A stretch of 64,000 nt of DNA from UBA11524 sp964464815. GTDB taxonomy: Bacteria; Bacillota; Clostridia; Christensenellales; Aristaeellaceae. Shown in pieces: positions 41,998 to 50,981 of the stretch. Under the pieces are notes generated by a model. That model had not been told where the DNA came from. It searched no databases and saw nothing but the letters and a program-made list of their open reading frames with translations. Position numbers and translations under genes: made by a program. Each line of letters starts with the position of its first letter. Position 1 is the first letter of the stretch. The DNA is taken from positions 35,983-99,982 of the forward strand of contig CAYXHF010000004.1 of assembly GCA_964464815.1 (NCBI GenBank), in the 5' to 3' direction.

Positions 41998-42028
41998 TTG
42001 CCGCACCGCTGCTGTGCGGCAATTTTTG
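41998..42028 (+). terminator. Intrinsic terminator after cinA
   Basis: TTGCCGCAC pairs with GTGCGGCAA around a short loop, followed by TTTTTG. Confidence 0.8.
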
Positions 42029-42179
42029 TCCCACTTTTCTCTTGCCTTGTCCTTTATGGGCAAGAAATGCGTATATTTCAGCAAATCCTGTATTGTGTTT
42101 TCCCTTTTTCTTCTGCTATGATAAAGGCAGCGCCGATACGGCACATCGCACAATCCCATCAAATAAGGAGGAGACGCAC

Positions 42180-44111
42180 TTGAAACGCATCATTCCGCTT
42201 CTCTTATCCCTTCTGCTCCTGTTTGCTTTTGCACAGGCGGAGGAATTGAACTATCAGTCCGACTTCACCAGCGGCACGGACGGCTGGTACGGGCGCGGCG
42301 CATCTGTCCTGACGACCAAGGACGGCCTGTACACCGCCGGACGCACCGCCACCTGGAATTCTCCCGGACGCCCCTTTGAGCTCATGCCGGGCGCCGTCTA
42401 CGACATTCAGGTCGAGGTGATGCAGAACAAGCTGGACAGCGGCCGCTTCATCCTGTCGGTGGAGCATGCGCTGGACGGCACGACCAGCTACGAAAATCTC
42501 GTCTCTGCCGACGTTCCCTGCGGCGAATGGACAACCCTGTCCGTGCAGTGGACGGCTGGCAATTTCGACACCTACGTCCTCTACGTGGAAGGTGGCGAGG
42601 CCGACACGCCCTTCACCATCCGCAATTTCTCCATCCGCGGTGCCGCACCGGCAGAAAAAACACAAGAAGTGGAGCGTGAAGCATTCACCATGCCGCAAAA
42701 CGACGCGGAACTGACCGCACTGTTTGACAACATGACCCCGCTGACCAGCTACAAGAAGGACGGCGAGGGCAATCCGCTGTTCACCCAGCGCTTTGGCGCC
42801 GACCCGGGCTTCCTTGTCTGGAACGACCGCCTCTACATCTACACCACCAACGACGTGGTGGAATATGACAAGGACGGCAACGTGAAGGAAAACAGCTACG
42901 GTCAGGTCAACAAAATCAACTGCATTTCCTCCAGCGACCTGGTGAACTGGACGGATCATGGTGCGATTCCGGCGGCCGGATACAAGGGTATTGCCTCGTG
43001 GGCAGGCAACTCCTGGGCGCCCTGTGCCGCGCATCAGGTCATTGACGGCCAGGACAAGTTCTTCCTGTACTTCTGCAACGGCGGAAACGGCATTTGCGTC
43101 CTGACAGCCGATGACCCGGCTGGCCCGTGGACAGATCCGCTGGGCCACGGCCTGATTACCCGCGACACGCCCAACTGCGCCAACGTGCTATGGCTCTTTG
43201 ACCCGGCTGTCTTCGTGGACGAGGACGGCACAGGCTATCTGTACTTCGGCGGTGGCGTTCCGGACGGCATGACCGCCAATCCTGGCACGGCGCGCTGCGT
43301 CCAACTGGGTGCAGACATGATTTCCATCGTCGGTGAACCGCAGGTGATTGACGCGCCCTACCTCTTTGAGGACAGCGGCATGAACCGCATTGGCGACACG
43401 TACTATTACTCCTACTGCTCCAACTGGCAGACGGATGGCAACGACCTTGGCCTGACCTCTGGCGCGATTGAGTACATGACGTCCTCCTCGCCCATGGGGC
43501 CGTTCACCTACGGCGGTGAGCTGTTCGTCAATCAGGGACGCTTCTTCGGGCTGTATGGCAACAACCACCACAGCATCGTCACCTTCAAGGGCGTGCATTA
43601 CCTCATCTACCACAATCGCCCGGTCGAAAAGGCCATGGGCATCACTGGCAACTACCGCAGCCCGCAGCTGGACGTGCTGCCTGTGAGCGAGGACGATAAG
43701 CTCGGCCCGGTCACTGGCACGATGAAGGGCATTGCCCAGCTGCACACGCTTGACCCCTACGCACCCGTTTCCGCACGGACGATGTACCGTCAGGCTGGCA
43801 CGGAAGTCACCGGCTACGGCCCGGATGCCTTGCTGCAAGCGCACATGGGCGACTTTGTGCAGGTGCAGGGCGTTGACTTTGCCTCCGGCGCGGCGCAGTT
43901 CACCCTGCGTGCCGCCAGCGAAAACGGCGGCGCTGTGCGCGTGCTGACCGGTGGTCTGCGGGGCGATGTCCTCTGCGAATTCGTCATTCCGAAAGGCACG
44001 GCCATGAGCGAAATCACCGTGGATTGCGCCGACGTGACGGGTGTGCAGGACGTGTATCTGCTCTTCGCGGGCGATGTCACGGCCGATTGGTGGCGGGTGA
44101 CGGGGAAGTAA
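42180..44111 (+). CDS. Secreted glycoside hydrolase family 43 protein with flanking beta-sandwich domains
   Basis: A 643-residue exported enzyme: a Sec signal (IIPLLLSLLLLFAFAQA), an N-terminal CBM4/9-like domain (about 22-155, DFTSGTDGWYGRG), a GH43 five-blade propeller (about 175-520) and a C-terminal CBM6-like domain. Candidate catalytic acids are the Asp in FGADPGFLVW, the Asp in LWLFDPAVFVDEDG and the Glu in APYLFEDSGM. GNNHHSIVTFKGVHYLIYH is typical of arabinofuranosidase/xylosidase members acting on arabinoxylan. The start is a TTG with AGGAGG 8 bases upstream. It probably works outside the cell with the GH8 and GH43 enzymes at 54-58 kb. Confidence 0.85.
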   Translation: MKRIIPLLLSLLLLFAFAQAEELNYQSDFTSGTDGWYGRGASVLTTKDGLYTAGRTATWNSPGRPFELMPGAVYDIQVEVMQNKLDSGRFILSVEHALDGTTSYENLVSADVPCGEWTTLSVQWTAGNFDTYVLYVEGGEADTPFTIRNFSIRGAAPAEKTQEVEREAFTMPQNDAELTALFDNMTPLTSYKKDGEGNPLFTQRFGADPGFLVWNDRLYIYTTNDVVEYDKDGNVKENSYGQVNKINCISSSDLVNWTDHGAIPAAGYKGIASWAGNSWAPCAAHQVIDGQDKFFLYFCNGGNGICVLTADDPAGPWTDPLGHGLITRDTPNCANVLWLFDPAVFVDEDGTGYLYFGGGVPDGMTANPGTARCVQLGADMISIVGEPQVIDAPYLFEDSGMNRIGDTYYYSYCSNWQTDGNDLGLTSGAIEYMTSSSPMGPFTYGGELFVNQGRFFGLYGNNHHSIVTFKGVHYLIYHNRPVEKAMGITGNYRSPQLDVLPVSEDDKLGPVTGTMKGIAQLHTLDPYAPVSARTMYRQAGTEVTGYGPDALLQAHMGDFVQVQGVDFASGAAQFTLRAASENGGAVRVLTGGLRGDVLCEFVIPKGTAMSEITVDCADVTGVQDVYLLFAGDVTADWWRVTGK

Positions 44112-44140
44112 TTCCGCACATCAAAACATATGGAAAAATG

Positions 44141-44183
44141 TTTCTCCACAGGCTGGCAACAGCTTGTGGAGAAATTGTTTTTC
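44141..44183 (+). terminator. Intrinsic terminator after the GH43 gene
   Basis: TTTCTCCACA pairs with TGTGGAGAAA, followed by TTGTTTTT. Confidence 0.75.
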
Positions 44184-44266
44184 ACACCCAATGCACAGTT
44201 TTTCACAAAATCCGCACACAGTAACTCACTCAGGTTATAATTTGACTACAGTTTCCTGCATCGACA

Positions 44267-44608
44267 GTGCAGAAAGCTTTGCTTAGAAGAGGTGAAGATC
44301 GATGTTCCGTCTTGCGATGCACAGCTTTATTCAGCTATGCCGAAATATCCGCAGCGCCGGGCGGTGTCCGCTTCTTCTTTCCTCCGCCTCACGCTCCCTG
44401 GATGCGCGGCACCAACGAAAATACCAATGGTCTCATCCGCGAGTATTGTCCCAAGTCCACTGACCTGGAATCATTCCATCCTGCCTTCTTCGCTGCCTTC
44501 ACCAACAAGATCAATCTTCGACCACGCAAATGCCTCGGATGGAGATCTCCCTTTGAAGTTTTCTTTCAGACGGTGTTGCACCCGCGTTTTGACGATTTCC
44601 GACGGTAA
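44267..44608 (+). pseudogene. IS30-family transposase remnant (C-terminal part)
   Basis: Only the second half of this frame is recognisable: HAPWMRGTNENTNGLIREY, then PKSTDL, then RPRKCLGWRSPFEVF. These match the end of the IS30 DDE domain (usually SSWQRGTNENTNGLLRxxFPKGTD), with the catalytic Glu in the NEN segment. The N-terminal two thirds, including the other catalytic acids, are missing, and the upstream sequence does not match in any frame. No inverted repeats were seen. A dead fragment in an approximately 650-bp gap. Confidence 0.7.
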
Positions 44609-44693
44609 AATAGAATAATTTCCCGCAGTTTGCATGCAAAAGACCTGCTTTTCTGATTTCCTGCTGAAATATCTCTAATTTTTTGTTTTTCCC

Positions 44694-44722
44694 TTGCATT
44701 TTTTCCTGCCAGGGGATATAAT
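44694..44722 (+). promoter_or_regulatory. Sigma-A promoter for the Tat-exported FMN-binding protein
   Basis: TTGCAT, 17-bp spacer, perfect TATAAT. Confidence 0.75.
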
Positions 44723-44768
44723 GGAGATAATGCCATCAAGCAATGGTGGCTATTAGGAGGAAAAGAAG

Positions 44769-45716
44769 ATGAACATGAAGCAAACCCGCCGTGAATTCTT
44801 GCGCATGGCCAGCAAGATCACGCTGGGCGCGGCCGCTGTGAGCGCCGTTCCCGCAATCGCGAAGGCTGAGAGCACGGAAATTTCCGCGCCCGCTTGGCCG
44901 TGGACCTATCAGCATATGGACAAGGCCGAGGTGCAGAACCGTGCCTATGCGAACTTCTATGCCAATGGCGGCTGCTGCGCTGGCGTTTCTTCCGGCGTGA
45001 TGGAGCTGATGGCCGAAAAGTACGGCTACCCCTACAACCAGATTGACTGCCGCATGTTTGCCAACGGTGCAGGTGGCTATGGCCGTCAGAATCTGTGTGG
45101 CTGCCTGGGTGGCGCTTTCGCGGTGTTTGGCCTGTTCCTGACCGGCTCTGACGCCAGCAAGCTGCGCAACGAGCTGTACACCTGGTACGAGACGACTGAG
45201 TTCCCGCTCTATCAGCCCGCCGACAAGCCCGAGCACACGGTTCACACCGTCTCCGGCTCCGAGCTTTGCAAGGACTCCGTTGGCAACTGGATGGCCGTGA
45301 CCGGCTATGCCTTCGCCGATCCGGAGCGCAAGGATCGCTGCGCTTGCCTGACCGCTGACGTGGCTGGCAAGGTGGTTGAGCTGCTGAACATCCACTTCGG
45401 CTTCGAGGCTGCCCCCGTTGTCGTTGAGGAAGAACCCGCTATCGAGCTGGCCGACAACGAGTACATCGGCACGGCCGTGAGCGAAATCGGCGGCGAAGTG
45501 AAGGTCAAGGTGACCATGGACGGCGACAAGATTGCCAAGATTGACGTCCTGAGCCACGGCGACACCGCTGACTTCTGGAATCTGGCGTTCCCGACCGTTT
45601 CTCAGGCGATTATCGAGAAGCAGACGGCCGATGTGGACGTTGTGACCGGCGCTACCAAGAGCTCCGAAGCCATCATGGCGGCGGTTAAGGACGCGCTGAG
45701 CAAGATCAACAAGTAA
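44769..45716 (+). CDS. Tat-exported C_GCAxxG_C_C-type protein fused to an FMN-binding domain
   Basis: A 315-residue redox protein. The N-terminus TRREFLRMASKITLGAAAVS looks like a twin-arginine signal. The middle domain has an ordered set of cysteines (NGGCCAGVSSG, QIDCRMF, QNLCGCLGG, DRCACLT), like the C_GCAxxG_C_C family thought to bind a metal or cluster. An acidic linker (VVVEEEPAIELADNE) leads to an FMN_bind domain ending VVTGATKSSEAIMAAVKDAL, where the Thr of TGAT-type motifs can carry covalent FMN. AGGAGG precedes the ATG. A likely extracytoplasmic electron carrier; the redox partner is unknown. Confidence 0.8.
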   Translation: MNMKQTRREFLRMASKITLGAAAVSAVPAIAKAESTEISAPAWPWTYQHMDKAEVQNRAYANFYANGGCCAGVSSGVMELMAEKYGYPYNQIDCRMFANGAGGYGRQNLCGCLGGAFAVFGLFLTGSDASKLRNELYTWYETTEFPLYQPADKPEHTVHTVSGSELCKDSVGNWMAVTGYAFADPERKDRCACLTADVAGKVVELLNIHFGFEAAPVVVEEEPAIELADNEYIGTAVSEIGGEVKVKVTMDGDKIAKIDVLSHGDTADFWNLAFPTVSQAIIEKQTADVDVVTGATKSSEAIMAAVKDALSKINK

Positions 45717-45728
45717 TTTTTCAAATCC

Positions 45729-45785
45729 AAAAGCACGCTGTGTTTTCTGCTGTAGGGCAGAAAGCATGAGCGTGCTTTTTTTCTT
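45729..45785 (+). terminator. Intrinsic terminator after the Tat/FMN gene
   Basis: AAAGCACGCT pairs with AGCGTGCTTT, with an inner TTTCTGC/GCAGAAA stem, followed by a long T-run. Confidence 0.85.
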
Positions 45786-45800
45786 GGATTTGCGCGCACG

Positions 45801-46020
45801 GCGGGCCCTCTCAGTCGGCCATGGGCCGACAGCTCTCCCAGAGGGAGAGCCAAGGGGCTTGTTTTGGTTCCAGCTAGTCTTTACTTCACAGAATGTGCTT
45901 GTTCTGACATCGCGCACTAGTAACAAGCCCCAACGCCTCGGGCTTGAAAATCTTGCACGGCCAGCGTTCTTGGCTCGCCCTCTGGGAGAGCTGTCACCGA
46001 AGGTGACTGAGAGGGCCGCG
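45801..46020. repeat. CTCTCAGTC inverted-repeat element (family R3), complete copy
   Basis: Left arm GGCCCTCTCAGTC...CAGCTCTCCCAGAGGG...AGCCAAG and right arm (complement) with the same blocks form inverted repeats of about 50 bp around a centre of about 110 bp. It has the look of a MITE or composite repeat. Arm-like single copies occur at 60352-60402 and in degenerate form near 11330. Confidence 0.7.
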
Positions 46021-46098
46021 CAGCATGGCTAGACCCTCATGCAGATGCTCATTTGTAGCATGATGTGCGGCTTTCTTCGTGGAGATGGTACGATGCGC

Positions 46099-46305
46099 AC
46101 GGCGGGCCCTCTCAGTCGGCCATGGGCCGACAGCTCTCCCAGAGGGAGANNNNNNNNNNNNNNNNNNNNNNNNNNNNNNNNNNNNNNNNNNNNNNNNNNN
46201 NNNNNNNNNNNNNNNNNNNNNNNNNNNNNNNNNNNNNNNNNNNNNNNNNTGGTTCCAGCTAGTCTTTACTTCACAGAATGTGCTTGTTCTGACATCGCGC
46301 ACTAC
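46099..46305. repeat. Second R3 element, interrupted by an assembly gap
   Basis: The left arm is identical to the complete copy up to the N run; after it the centre resumes with GGTTCCAGCTAGTCTTTACT and matches the complete copy as far as ATCGCGCACTA, where similarity stops and the right arm is missing. The repeat is the likely reason for the gap. Confidence 0.65.
46150..46249. other. Assembly gap (100 N)
   Basis: A run of 100 N, a conventional size for a scaffold gap of unknown length. Open frames that cross it are meaningless. Confidence 1.
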
Positions 46306-46389
46306 GAAGGCGGCTGCGGTTATCTCTGCGTTCCCTACGAGGATAGAACCATTCTGTCCGACTGGGACGAGGAAAACGGCAACGGCTGA
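46303..46389 (+). pseudogene. Possible C-terminal remnant of a gene cut by the R3 repeat
   Basis: After repeat similarity ends, one frame reads YEGGCGYLCVPYEDRTILSD and stops 9 codons later. The composition looks protein-like, but there is no start and no ribosome site. It may be the tail of a gene disrupted by the repeat or lost in the gap. Family unknown. Confidence 0.25.
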
Positions 46390-46428
46390 CATTGGGGAAA
46401 TTTCCCTGCTCCTGCGCCATTTGGCGAA

Positions 46429-46457
46429 TTGACAACCTTTTCATGGTAGGCTATAAT
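46429..46457 (+). promoter_or_regulatory. Sigma-A promoter, perfect consensus
   Basis: TTGACA, 17-bp spacer, TATAAT, upstream of the phosphodiester glycosidase gene. Confidence 0.85.
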
Positions 46458-46545
46458 AGAAGGGGCAGTTTTGTTACGATATTTTCCATGCTGCCCCAAC
46501 AAGCAACACAACACAAAATCTTTCCGCAAAGGAGCATTCTCTGTG

Positions 46546-47460
46546 ATGAAAAAGAAGGTATTGGCCATCACAAGCGCACTGATGTTATTATGTGGTAGTG
46601 TCGCCGCACAGGCCGAAGAGCTTCCTCTGCCGCAGGTCACGCCCGCCGTGGTATCGCTGCCCATTGACTTTTCGCCTGGTATGCCCGCTGACCCGAACGG
46701 CTTCACTGTCGGCAACGGCCATTGGAGCTACGAAGACCCAACCATCAGCGTGCAGGTGACACAGAAGCGCCGCAACGAATGCGATTACTGGGTGGCACGC
46801 ATCAAAATCGCCGATGCCTCCCAGCTGCGCACGCTCTCCGCAGGTGGCTTCGACTCCACACGCACGGTCAAGGGCACGATTCTGGCCGACCGCGCCAACG
46901 CCATTCTGGCCATCGACGGCGACTATTTCTGCTATACCGGCATTGGCTACATCGTCCGTCAGGGCACGGAGTATCTGGATCACCTGCGTGGCGACCGCGA
47001 CGTGCTGCTCATTGATGAGGACGGCGATTTCCACTATGCCCTCCAGCCCAAGCGCAACTCCCTGGACGGCACGGTGGACGGCAAGAAGGTCATCAACAGC
47101 TTCTTCTTCGGCCCGGTGCTGGTTCGCGAAGGCAAAGCGGTGCTCAACCCCATTGGCGACGGCATGGCGTATGACGAGCCGCGTCAGCGCATGGCCATTG
47201 CACAGGTCGGCCCGCTGGAATACATGACCATCTGCTGTGCCTCTCAGGCGCGTGGCTCCATGGGCATGACGCTCAAGGATTTCGCCAAGCTTTGCGCCGA
47301 CGAGGGTGCATACATCGCCTATAATCTGGATGGCGGTGACTCCACCATGATGATTTTCAACGGCGAAAAAATCAACGACGTCAAGAACGAAAACACCCGC
47401 GCCATTTCCGACATTGTGTATTTCGCGTCGGCCTGGACAGGTGAGGAGGCCGCAGAGTGA
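46546..47460 (+). CDS. Secreted phosphodiester glycosidase-family protein (NAGPA/DUF2233)
   Basis: A 304-residue exported protein: signal peptide (VLAITSALMLLCGSVAAQA), then a domain of the NAGPA type, related to the mammalian enzyme that uncovers mannose-6-phosphate. Signatures are AIDGDYFCYTG, FFFGPVLVREG, PRQRMAIAQVG and the diagnostic YNLDGGDSTMM. In bacteria such proteins act on wall teichoic acids or exopolysaccharides. AAAGGAG lies 11 bases before the ATG; a GTG one codon earlier is equally possible. The next gene starts inside its stop codon, so the two are coupled. Confidence 0.85.
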   Translation: MKKKVLAITSALMLLCGSVAAQAEELPLPQVTPAVVSLPIDFSPGMPADPNGFTVGNGHWSYEDPTISVQVTQKRRNECDYWVARIKIADASQLRTLSAGGFDSTRTVKGTILADRANAILAIDGDYFCYTGIGYIVRQGTEYLDHLRGDRDVLLIDEDGDFHYALQPKRNSLDGTVDGKKVINSFFFGPVLVREGKAVLNPIGDGMAYDEPRQRMAIAQVGPLEYMTICCASQARGSMGMTLKDFAKLCADEGAYIAYNLDGGDSTMMIFNGEKINDVKNENTRAISDIVYFASAWTGEEAAE

Positions 47461-48350
47461 ACACGCCGTATCTGGTGCTGATGGGCTTTGGCTGCCTGTA
47501 CTGCGCCGTTCTCTTCCAGCTACTGCGCCATCAGCGGAGGATGAAGTTCCTGCCGGTGCTGCCTGCCGTGCTGCTGGCGTTTGTCGTTTCCAAGGTCAGC
47601 TACGTCATTTTGCAATGGCACTTTGTGTATCCCCGATACGGCTGGAATGCGTTTTTCCAGCTAAAGGCCGGTTCGTTCTGCTTTGTCGGCGGCGCGGCCG
47701 GTGCGGTGCTGGGCATCGTGCTTGCCGCGTATCTGACGCATCAAAAGCCCTTACAGGCGCTGGACGCCTTTGCGCCCGCTGGTGCGATGATGGTCGCCAT
47801 TGCACGCCTTGGCGAAAAGTACCTTGGCGAAATCGGCACGGCCAATTTTGAAGCACCCGCGTCGCTTTCCTTCATGCCCTTTGCCCTGACAAACGAATGG
47901 GGCGAGAGCTACCCGGCCATCTTCATGCTTGCCTGCCTCTTTGCCTCCATCGTCGCCATTGCAGGGCTTGTCTGTCATCATCGCCCAATGCGCACTGGCA
48001 CGCTTTTCCTGCACACGGCGTTTTATCTGGCCTTGCCGCAGATTTTCTGCGAAAGCCTGCTGGCCGAATGCATGAAATGGGGCTTTGTGCGCGTACAGCA
48101 GATTCTCTGTGCGCTGGTACTCCTTGCGGTCATGGTCACGTTCTGTCTGCGCAAGCAGCCGCGCAGCTTCCTCCGGCGCTTTGCTCCCGTGGGCGGCCTC
48201 CTGCTGGGCGCGCTTGGCGTCATCGGTGTGGAATTCGCGCTGGACAAGTCCGGCCTGCCGATGTACGTTGGCTACTGCGCCATGGCAGTGTTGCTGCTCT
48301 TCATTGCCCTATGCGAATGCATGGCGGCGAAAAATCAAAAAGCGGCTTAA
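47457..48350 (+). CDS. Lgt-like polytopic membrane protein 2
   Basis: A 297-residue membrane protein with about seven helices. Like the protein at 5177-6247 it follows the plan of prolipoprotein diacylglyceryl transferase: SFCFVGGAAG in place of the HGG loop and ARLGEKYLGEIG in place of GRIGNFxNGE. The shared ending EFALDKS supports common origin of the two. The catalytic His and Asn are not kept. The GTG start has GAGGAGG 7 bases upstream and overlaps the phosphodiester glycosidase stop, which suggests a joint role in envelope polymer or lipid handling. Confidence 0.6.
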   Translation: MNTPYLVLMGFGCLYCAVLFQLLRHQRRMKFLPVLPAVLLAFVVSKVSYVILQWHFVYPRYGWNAFFQLKAGSFCFVGGAAGAVLGIVLAAYLTHQKPLQALDAFAPAGAMMVAIARLGEKYLGEIGTANFEAPASLSFMPFALTNEWGESYPAIFMLACLFASIVAIAGLVCHHRPMRTGTLFLHTAFYLALPQIFCESLLAECMKWGFVRVQQILCALVLLAVMVTFCLRKQPRSFLRRFAPVGGLLLGALGVIGVEFALDKSGLPMYVGYCAMAVLLLFIALCECMAAKNQKAA

Positions 48351-48362
48351 CCGCCCAACACG

Positions 48363-48398
48363 CCCGATGCATCTATTTGCGATTGCATCGGGTTTTTT
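48363..48398 (+). terminator. Intrinsic terminator
   Basis: CCCGATGCA pairs with TGCATCGGG, followed by TTTTTT. Confidence 0.85.
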
Positions 48399-48448
48399 GA
48401 TGTATCAGGTTTTTCTTTGTATTTACGCTTTTGCCTCCCTTTGTCCGG

Positions 48449-48477
48449 TTGCAAGCCTTTTGCAAGCATGGTATAAT
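48449..48477 (+). promoter_or_regulatory. Sigma-A promoter for aroE operon
   Basis: TTGCAA, 17-bp spacer, perfect TATAAT. Confidence 0.75.
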
Positions 48478-48508
48478 AGAGAAACAATATAAGGAGGAAT
48501 CTCGTCAT

Positions 48509-49306
48509 ATGAAGCATTTCGGCCTGATCGGGGAAAAACTCGGTCACAGCGTCTCCGTGCCGATTCATCGGGCCATTTGGGAAAAAATCGGCGTGGATGC
48601 CACCTATCGCCTGATTGAAATTCCGCGCGACCACTTCCAGACGGAGGTGCGTGCGCTCCTTGGCACGCTGGACGGCTTCAACGTCACCGTGCCCTACAAG
48701 CAGCTGGTGATGCCCTTACTGGACACCATTGACCCGGCGGCACAAGCCGTTGGCGCGGTCAACACCGTCCTGACGGGCGACACAAGCTGCGGCTACAACA
48801 CCGACGACACGGGCTTTGAGCAGATGCTCCGCCACTGGCACATGGACGCAGACGGCCGTTCCGCCTTCATCCTCGGCTCGGGCGGTGCAATGCACGCCTG
48901 CCGCTCGGCGCTCCATCGCATGGGCGCCAAGGCCATCTACATCGTTTCCCGAACGCCTGAGCAGCCGGACGAAATCTCCTACGACGATTTCTACGCCCGT
49001 TTTCCGGACGAAGGCGGCCTACTGGTCAACACAACACCCGTGGGCATGTACCCTCGCAGCGACACCTGTCCGATTGCGCCGGAGCAGCTCCCGCGCATCG
49101 TCTCCCGGGCCAGTGCCGTGGCGGACATCATCTTCAATCCGCAGGAAACCGTTCTGACCAGCGCCGCACGTGCCGCCGGTACGCCAACCTGCACCGGCCT
49201 CTACATGCTCATCGCCCAGGCCGTGGCCGCTGAGGCCATCTGGCAGGGACGCGACATGCCGCGCGACCTTTCCGACACCCTGATGAAGGAGCTTCATTTG
49301 CTATGA
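48509..49306 (+). CDS. aroE: Shikimate dehydrogenase
   Basis: A 265-residue NADPH enzyme of the shikimate pathway. The substrate site shows GLIGEKLGHSVSVPIH, then GFNVTVPYKQ with the catalytic Lys, AVNTVL and GYNTDDTGF. The cofactor loop is LGSGGAMHA and the C-terminal segment is TGLYMLIAQAV. AAGGAGG precedes the ATG by 11 bases. aroQ begins 4 bp before its end, so the two are coupled. Confidence 0.94.
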   Translation: MKHFGLIGEKLGHSVSVPIHRAIWEKIGVDATYRLIEIPRDHFQTEVRALLGTLDGFNVTVPYKQLVMPLLDTIDPAAQAVGAVNTVLTGDTSCGYNTDDTGFEQMLRHWHMDADGRSAFILGSGGAMHACRSALHRMGAKAIYIVSRTPEQPDEISYDDFYARFPDEGGLLVNTTPVGMYPRSDTCPIAPEQLPRIVSRASAVADIIFNPQETVLTSAARAAGTPTCTGLYMLIAQAVAAEAIWQGRDMPRDLSDTLMKELHLL

Positions 49307-49752
49307 CGACCACCGAAACAAAGAAGATTCTCATTCTCAACGGCCCGAACATCAACCTGACCGGTCTGCGCGAAACCTCCGTCTACGGTGCGAAGACGTA
49401 TCAGGATTTACTGACCCTCTGTCAGGAGGAGGCCGACCGTCTCCACGTGGAGCTACGCTGCGTTCAGTCCAACCACGAGGGCGACCTGATTGACGCCTTA
49501 CAGCAGGCATACTTTGACGGCTTCACCGGCGCCGTCTTCAATCCCGGCGGCTACACGCACACCTCCGTTGCCCTCCACGATGCAATCGCCTCCGTGCCCA
49601 TGCCCGTGATTGAATGCCACATGAGCAACGTTCACGCCCGTGAGGAATTCCGCCACAAGTCCGTGACCGCCAGCGCATGCCGCGGCCAAATCGTGGGCTT
49701 TGGCTTCTACGGCTACCTGATGGGCATGCGCGCCCTTCTGGAGGCGAAATGA
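49303..49752 (+). CDS. aroQ: 3-dehydroquinate dehydratase, type II
   Basis: A 149-residue enzyme that converts dehydroquinate to dehydroshikimate, the step before AroE. Family motifs are LNGPNINLTG, SNHEGDLIDAL, NPGGYTHTSVAL (catalytic region) and IECHMSNVHAREEFRHKS. Length is normal. It overlaps aroE by 4 bp and is itself overlapped by the next gene. Confidence 0.95.
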   Translation: MTTTETKKILILNGPNINLTGLRETSVYGAKTYQDLLTLCQEEADRLHVELRCVQSNHEGDLIDALQQAYFDGFTGAVFNPGGYTHTSVALHDAIASVPMPVIECHMSNVHAREEFRHKSVTASACRGQIVGFGFYGYLMGMRALLEAK

Positions 49753-50945
49753 AAACCATCTACCGCCCCAGCTGCTATCGCATACCGGAGCTGAACGGCC
49801 TACGCGTTCTGATGGTCTTTCTTGTCAGCTGGTATCACTTCTGGCAACAGTCCTGGCTAACGCCTTCTATCGGGCATTATTCCCTGGACTACCTGATGCG
49901 TGCAGGCTACATGATGGTGGACGGCACGATTTTGCTCTCCGGCTTTCTGCTTTTCCTGCCTTACGCCCGGTCGATGGTGCTTGGCGACGCCATGCCCAGC
50001 GTGCGCACGTTCTACCAGCGCCGCGTGATGCGCATTGTTCCCAGCTACTACTTCCTGACGCTTCTGATGCTCTTTGTCGTTGCGATTCCCTGGAACCAAT
50101 ACGGGAACAACACCGCCGCCATGGTGCGCGATGTCCTTTCGCACCTGACCTTCACCCAGACGTTTTCCTACCCAACCTACATCGCCACGCCCATTGGCGT
50201 CGCCTCCTGGACGATTGCCATTGAGATGCAGGCGTACCTGCTTTTCCCGCTGCTTGCACGATGGGCGATGCGCAATCCCTTAGGCACCCTGATGAGCATG
50301 GCCGCCGCCGCCTTTGCCTTCCGTGGCTGGTGCGTTTGGCGCCTGGATGAATACAACATGGTTGTCAATCAGCTCATCAGCTTCATGGATGTATACGCCA
50401 TGGGCATGGGCGGTGCGCTCCTCTACGTGAAGCTCACCCAGCGCTACCCGGCGCAGGACCGTCGCAAGTGGCTCTGGCAGGGCGCGGCCACCTTCCTGTG
50501 CGTTGTCTGCTTCTACGCCTTGCTCCGGCTCATACGCGTACAAGCCTACACCTCCGGACAGGCCGCCATGCAGGCCGGTCAGATGATGCGCCGACCGATT
50601 CTGGCGCTGATTTTCCTCGGCATAATGCTTTCGCTGCCCTTTGCCCTACGGCCGCTTCGTTTCCTCATGGGCAACCGCCTGATGGGCTATCTGGCCGCCA
50701 TCTCCATGAACTACTATCTTCTCCATCAGAACCTTGCCGTGCATTTACGGCGCCTGAACATCCCTTACTCCGAGAACGAATTTCCCAACCAGATTGGCGA
50801 AAGAGCCTGGCAGACCAAATACATGGCGCTATGCTTCCTTCTTTCGCTACTCGGGGCAATTCTCATAACGCTCCTGATTGAAAAGCCCGGCGCATGGCTA
50901 TTGAAAAAGGCTTTCTCCGCAAAACGCCAACGCGCCGCACAATAA
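49749..50945 (+). CDS. Membrane acyltransferase 3 family protein (OafA/WecH-like)
   Basis: A 398-residue protein with about ten membrane helices. The N-terminal RIPELNGLRVLMVFLVSWYHF carries the family Arg and His (normally GLRAxAxxxVxxxH), then GYMMVDGTILLSGFLLF and the RRVMRIVPSYYF segment. Such enzymes transfer acetyl or other acyl groups to surface polysaccharides or lipids. It starts inside the aroQ stop codon with GGAGG upstream, an odd partner for shikimate genes; the polysaccharide deacetylase that follows fits it better. Confidence 0.88.
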   Translation: MKTIYRPSCYRIPELNGLRVLMVFLVSWYHFWQQSWLTPSIGHYSLDYLMRAGYMMVDGTILLSGFLLFLPYARSMVLGDAMPSVRTFYQRRVMRIVPSYYFLTLLMLFVVAIPWNQYGNNTAAMVRDVLSHLTFTQTFSYPTYIATPIGVASWTIAIEMQAYLLFPLLARWAMRNPLGTLMSMAAAAFAFRGWCVWRLDEYNMVVNQLISFMDVYAMGMGGALLYVKLTQRYPAQDRRKWLWQGAATFLCVVCFYALLRLIRVQAYTSGQAAMQAGQMMRRPILALIFLGIMLSLPFALRPLRFLMGNRLMGYLAAISMNYYLLHQNLAVHLRRLNIPYSENEFPNQIGERAWQTKYMALCFLLSLLGAILITLLIEKPGAWLLKKAFSAKRQRAAQ

Positions 50946-50981
50946 GCTTCACACTCTTTCTGAAAGGAAGGCGATTTCCCA

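Noticed and set aside
46039..46432. Frames crossing the N gap
   Set aside because: They are joined by unknown bases and consist of repeat sequence; only the short tail after the repeat may be real.
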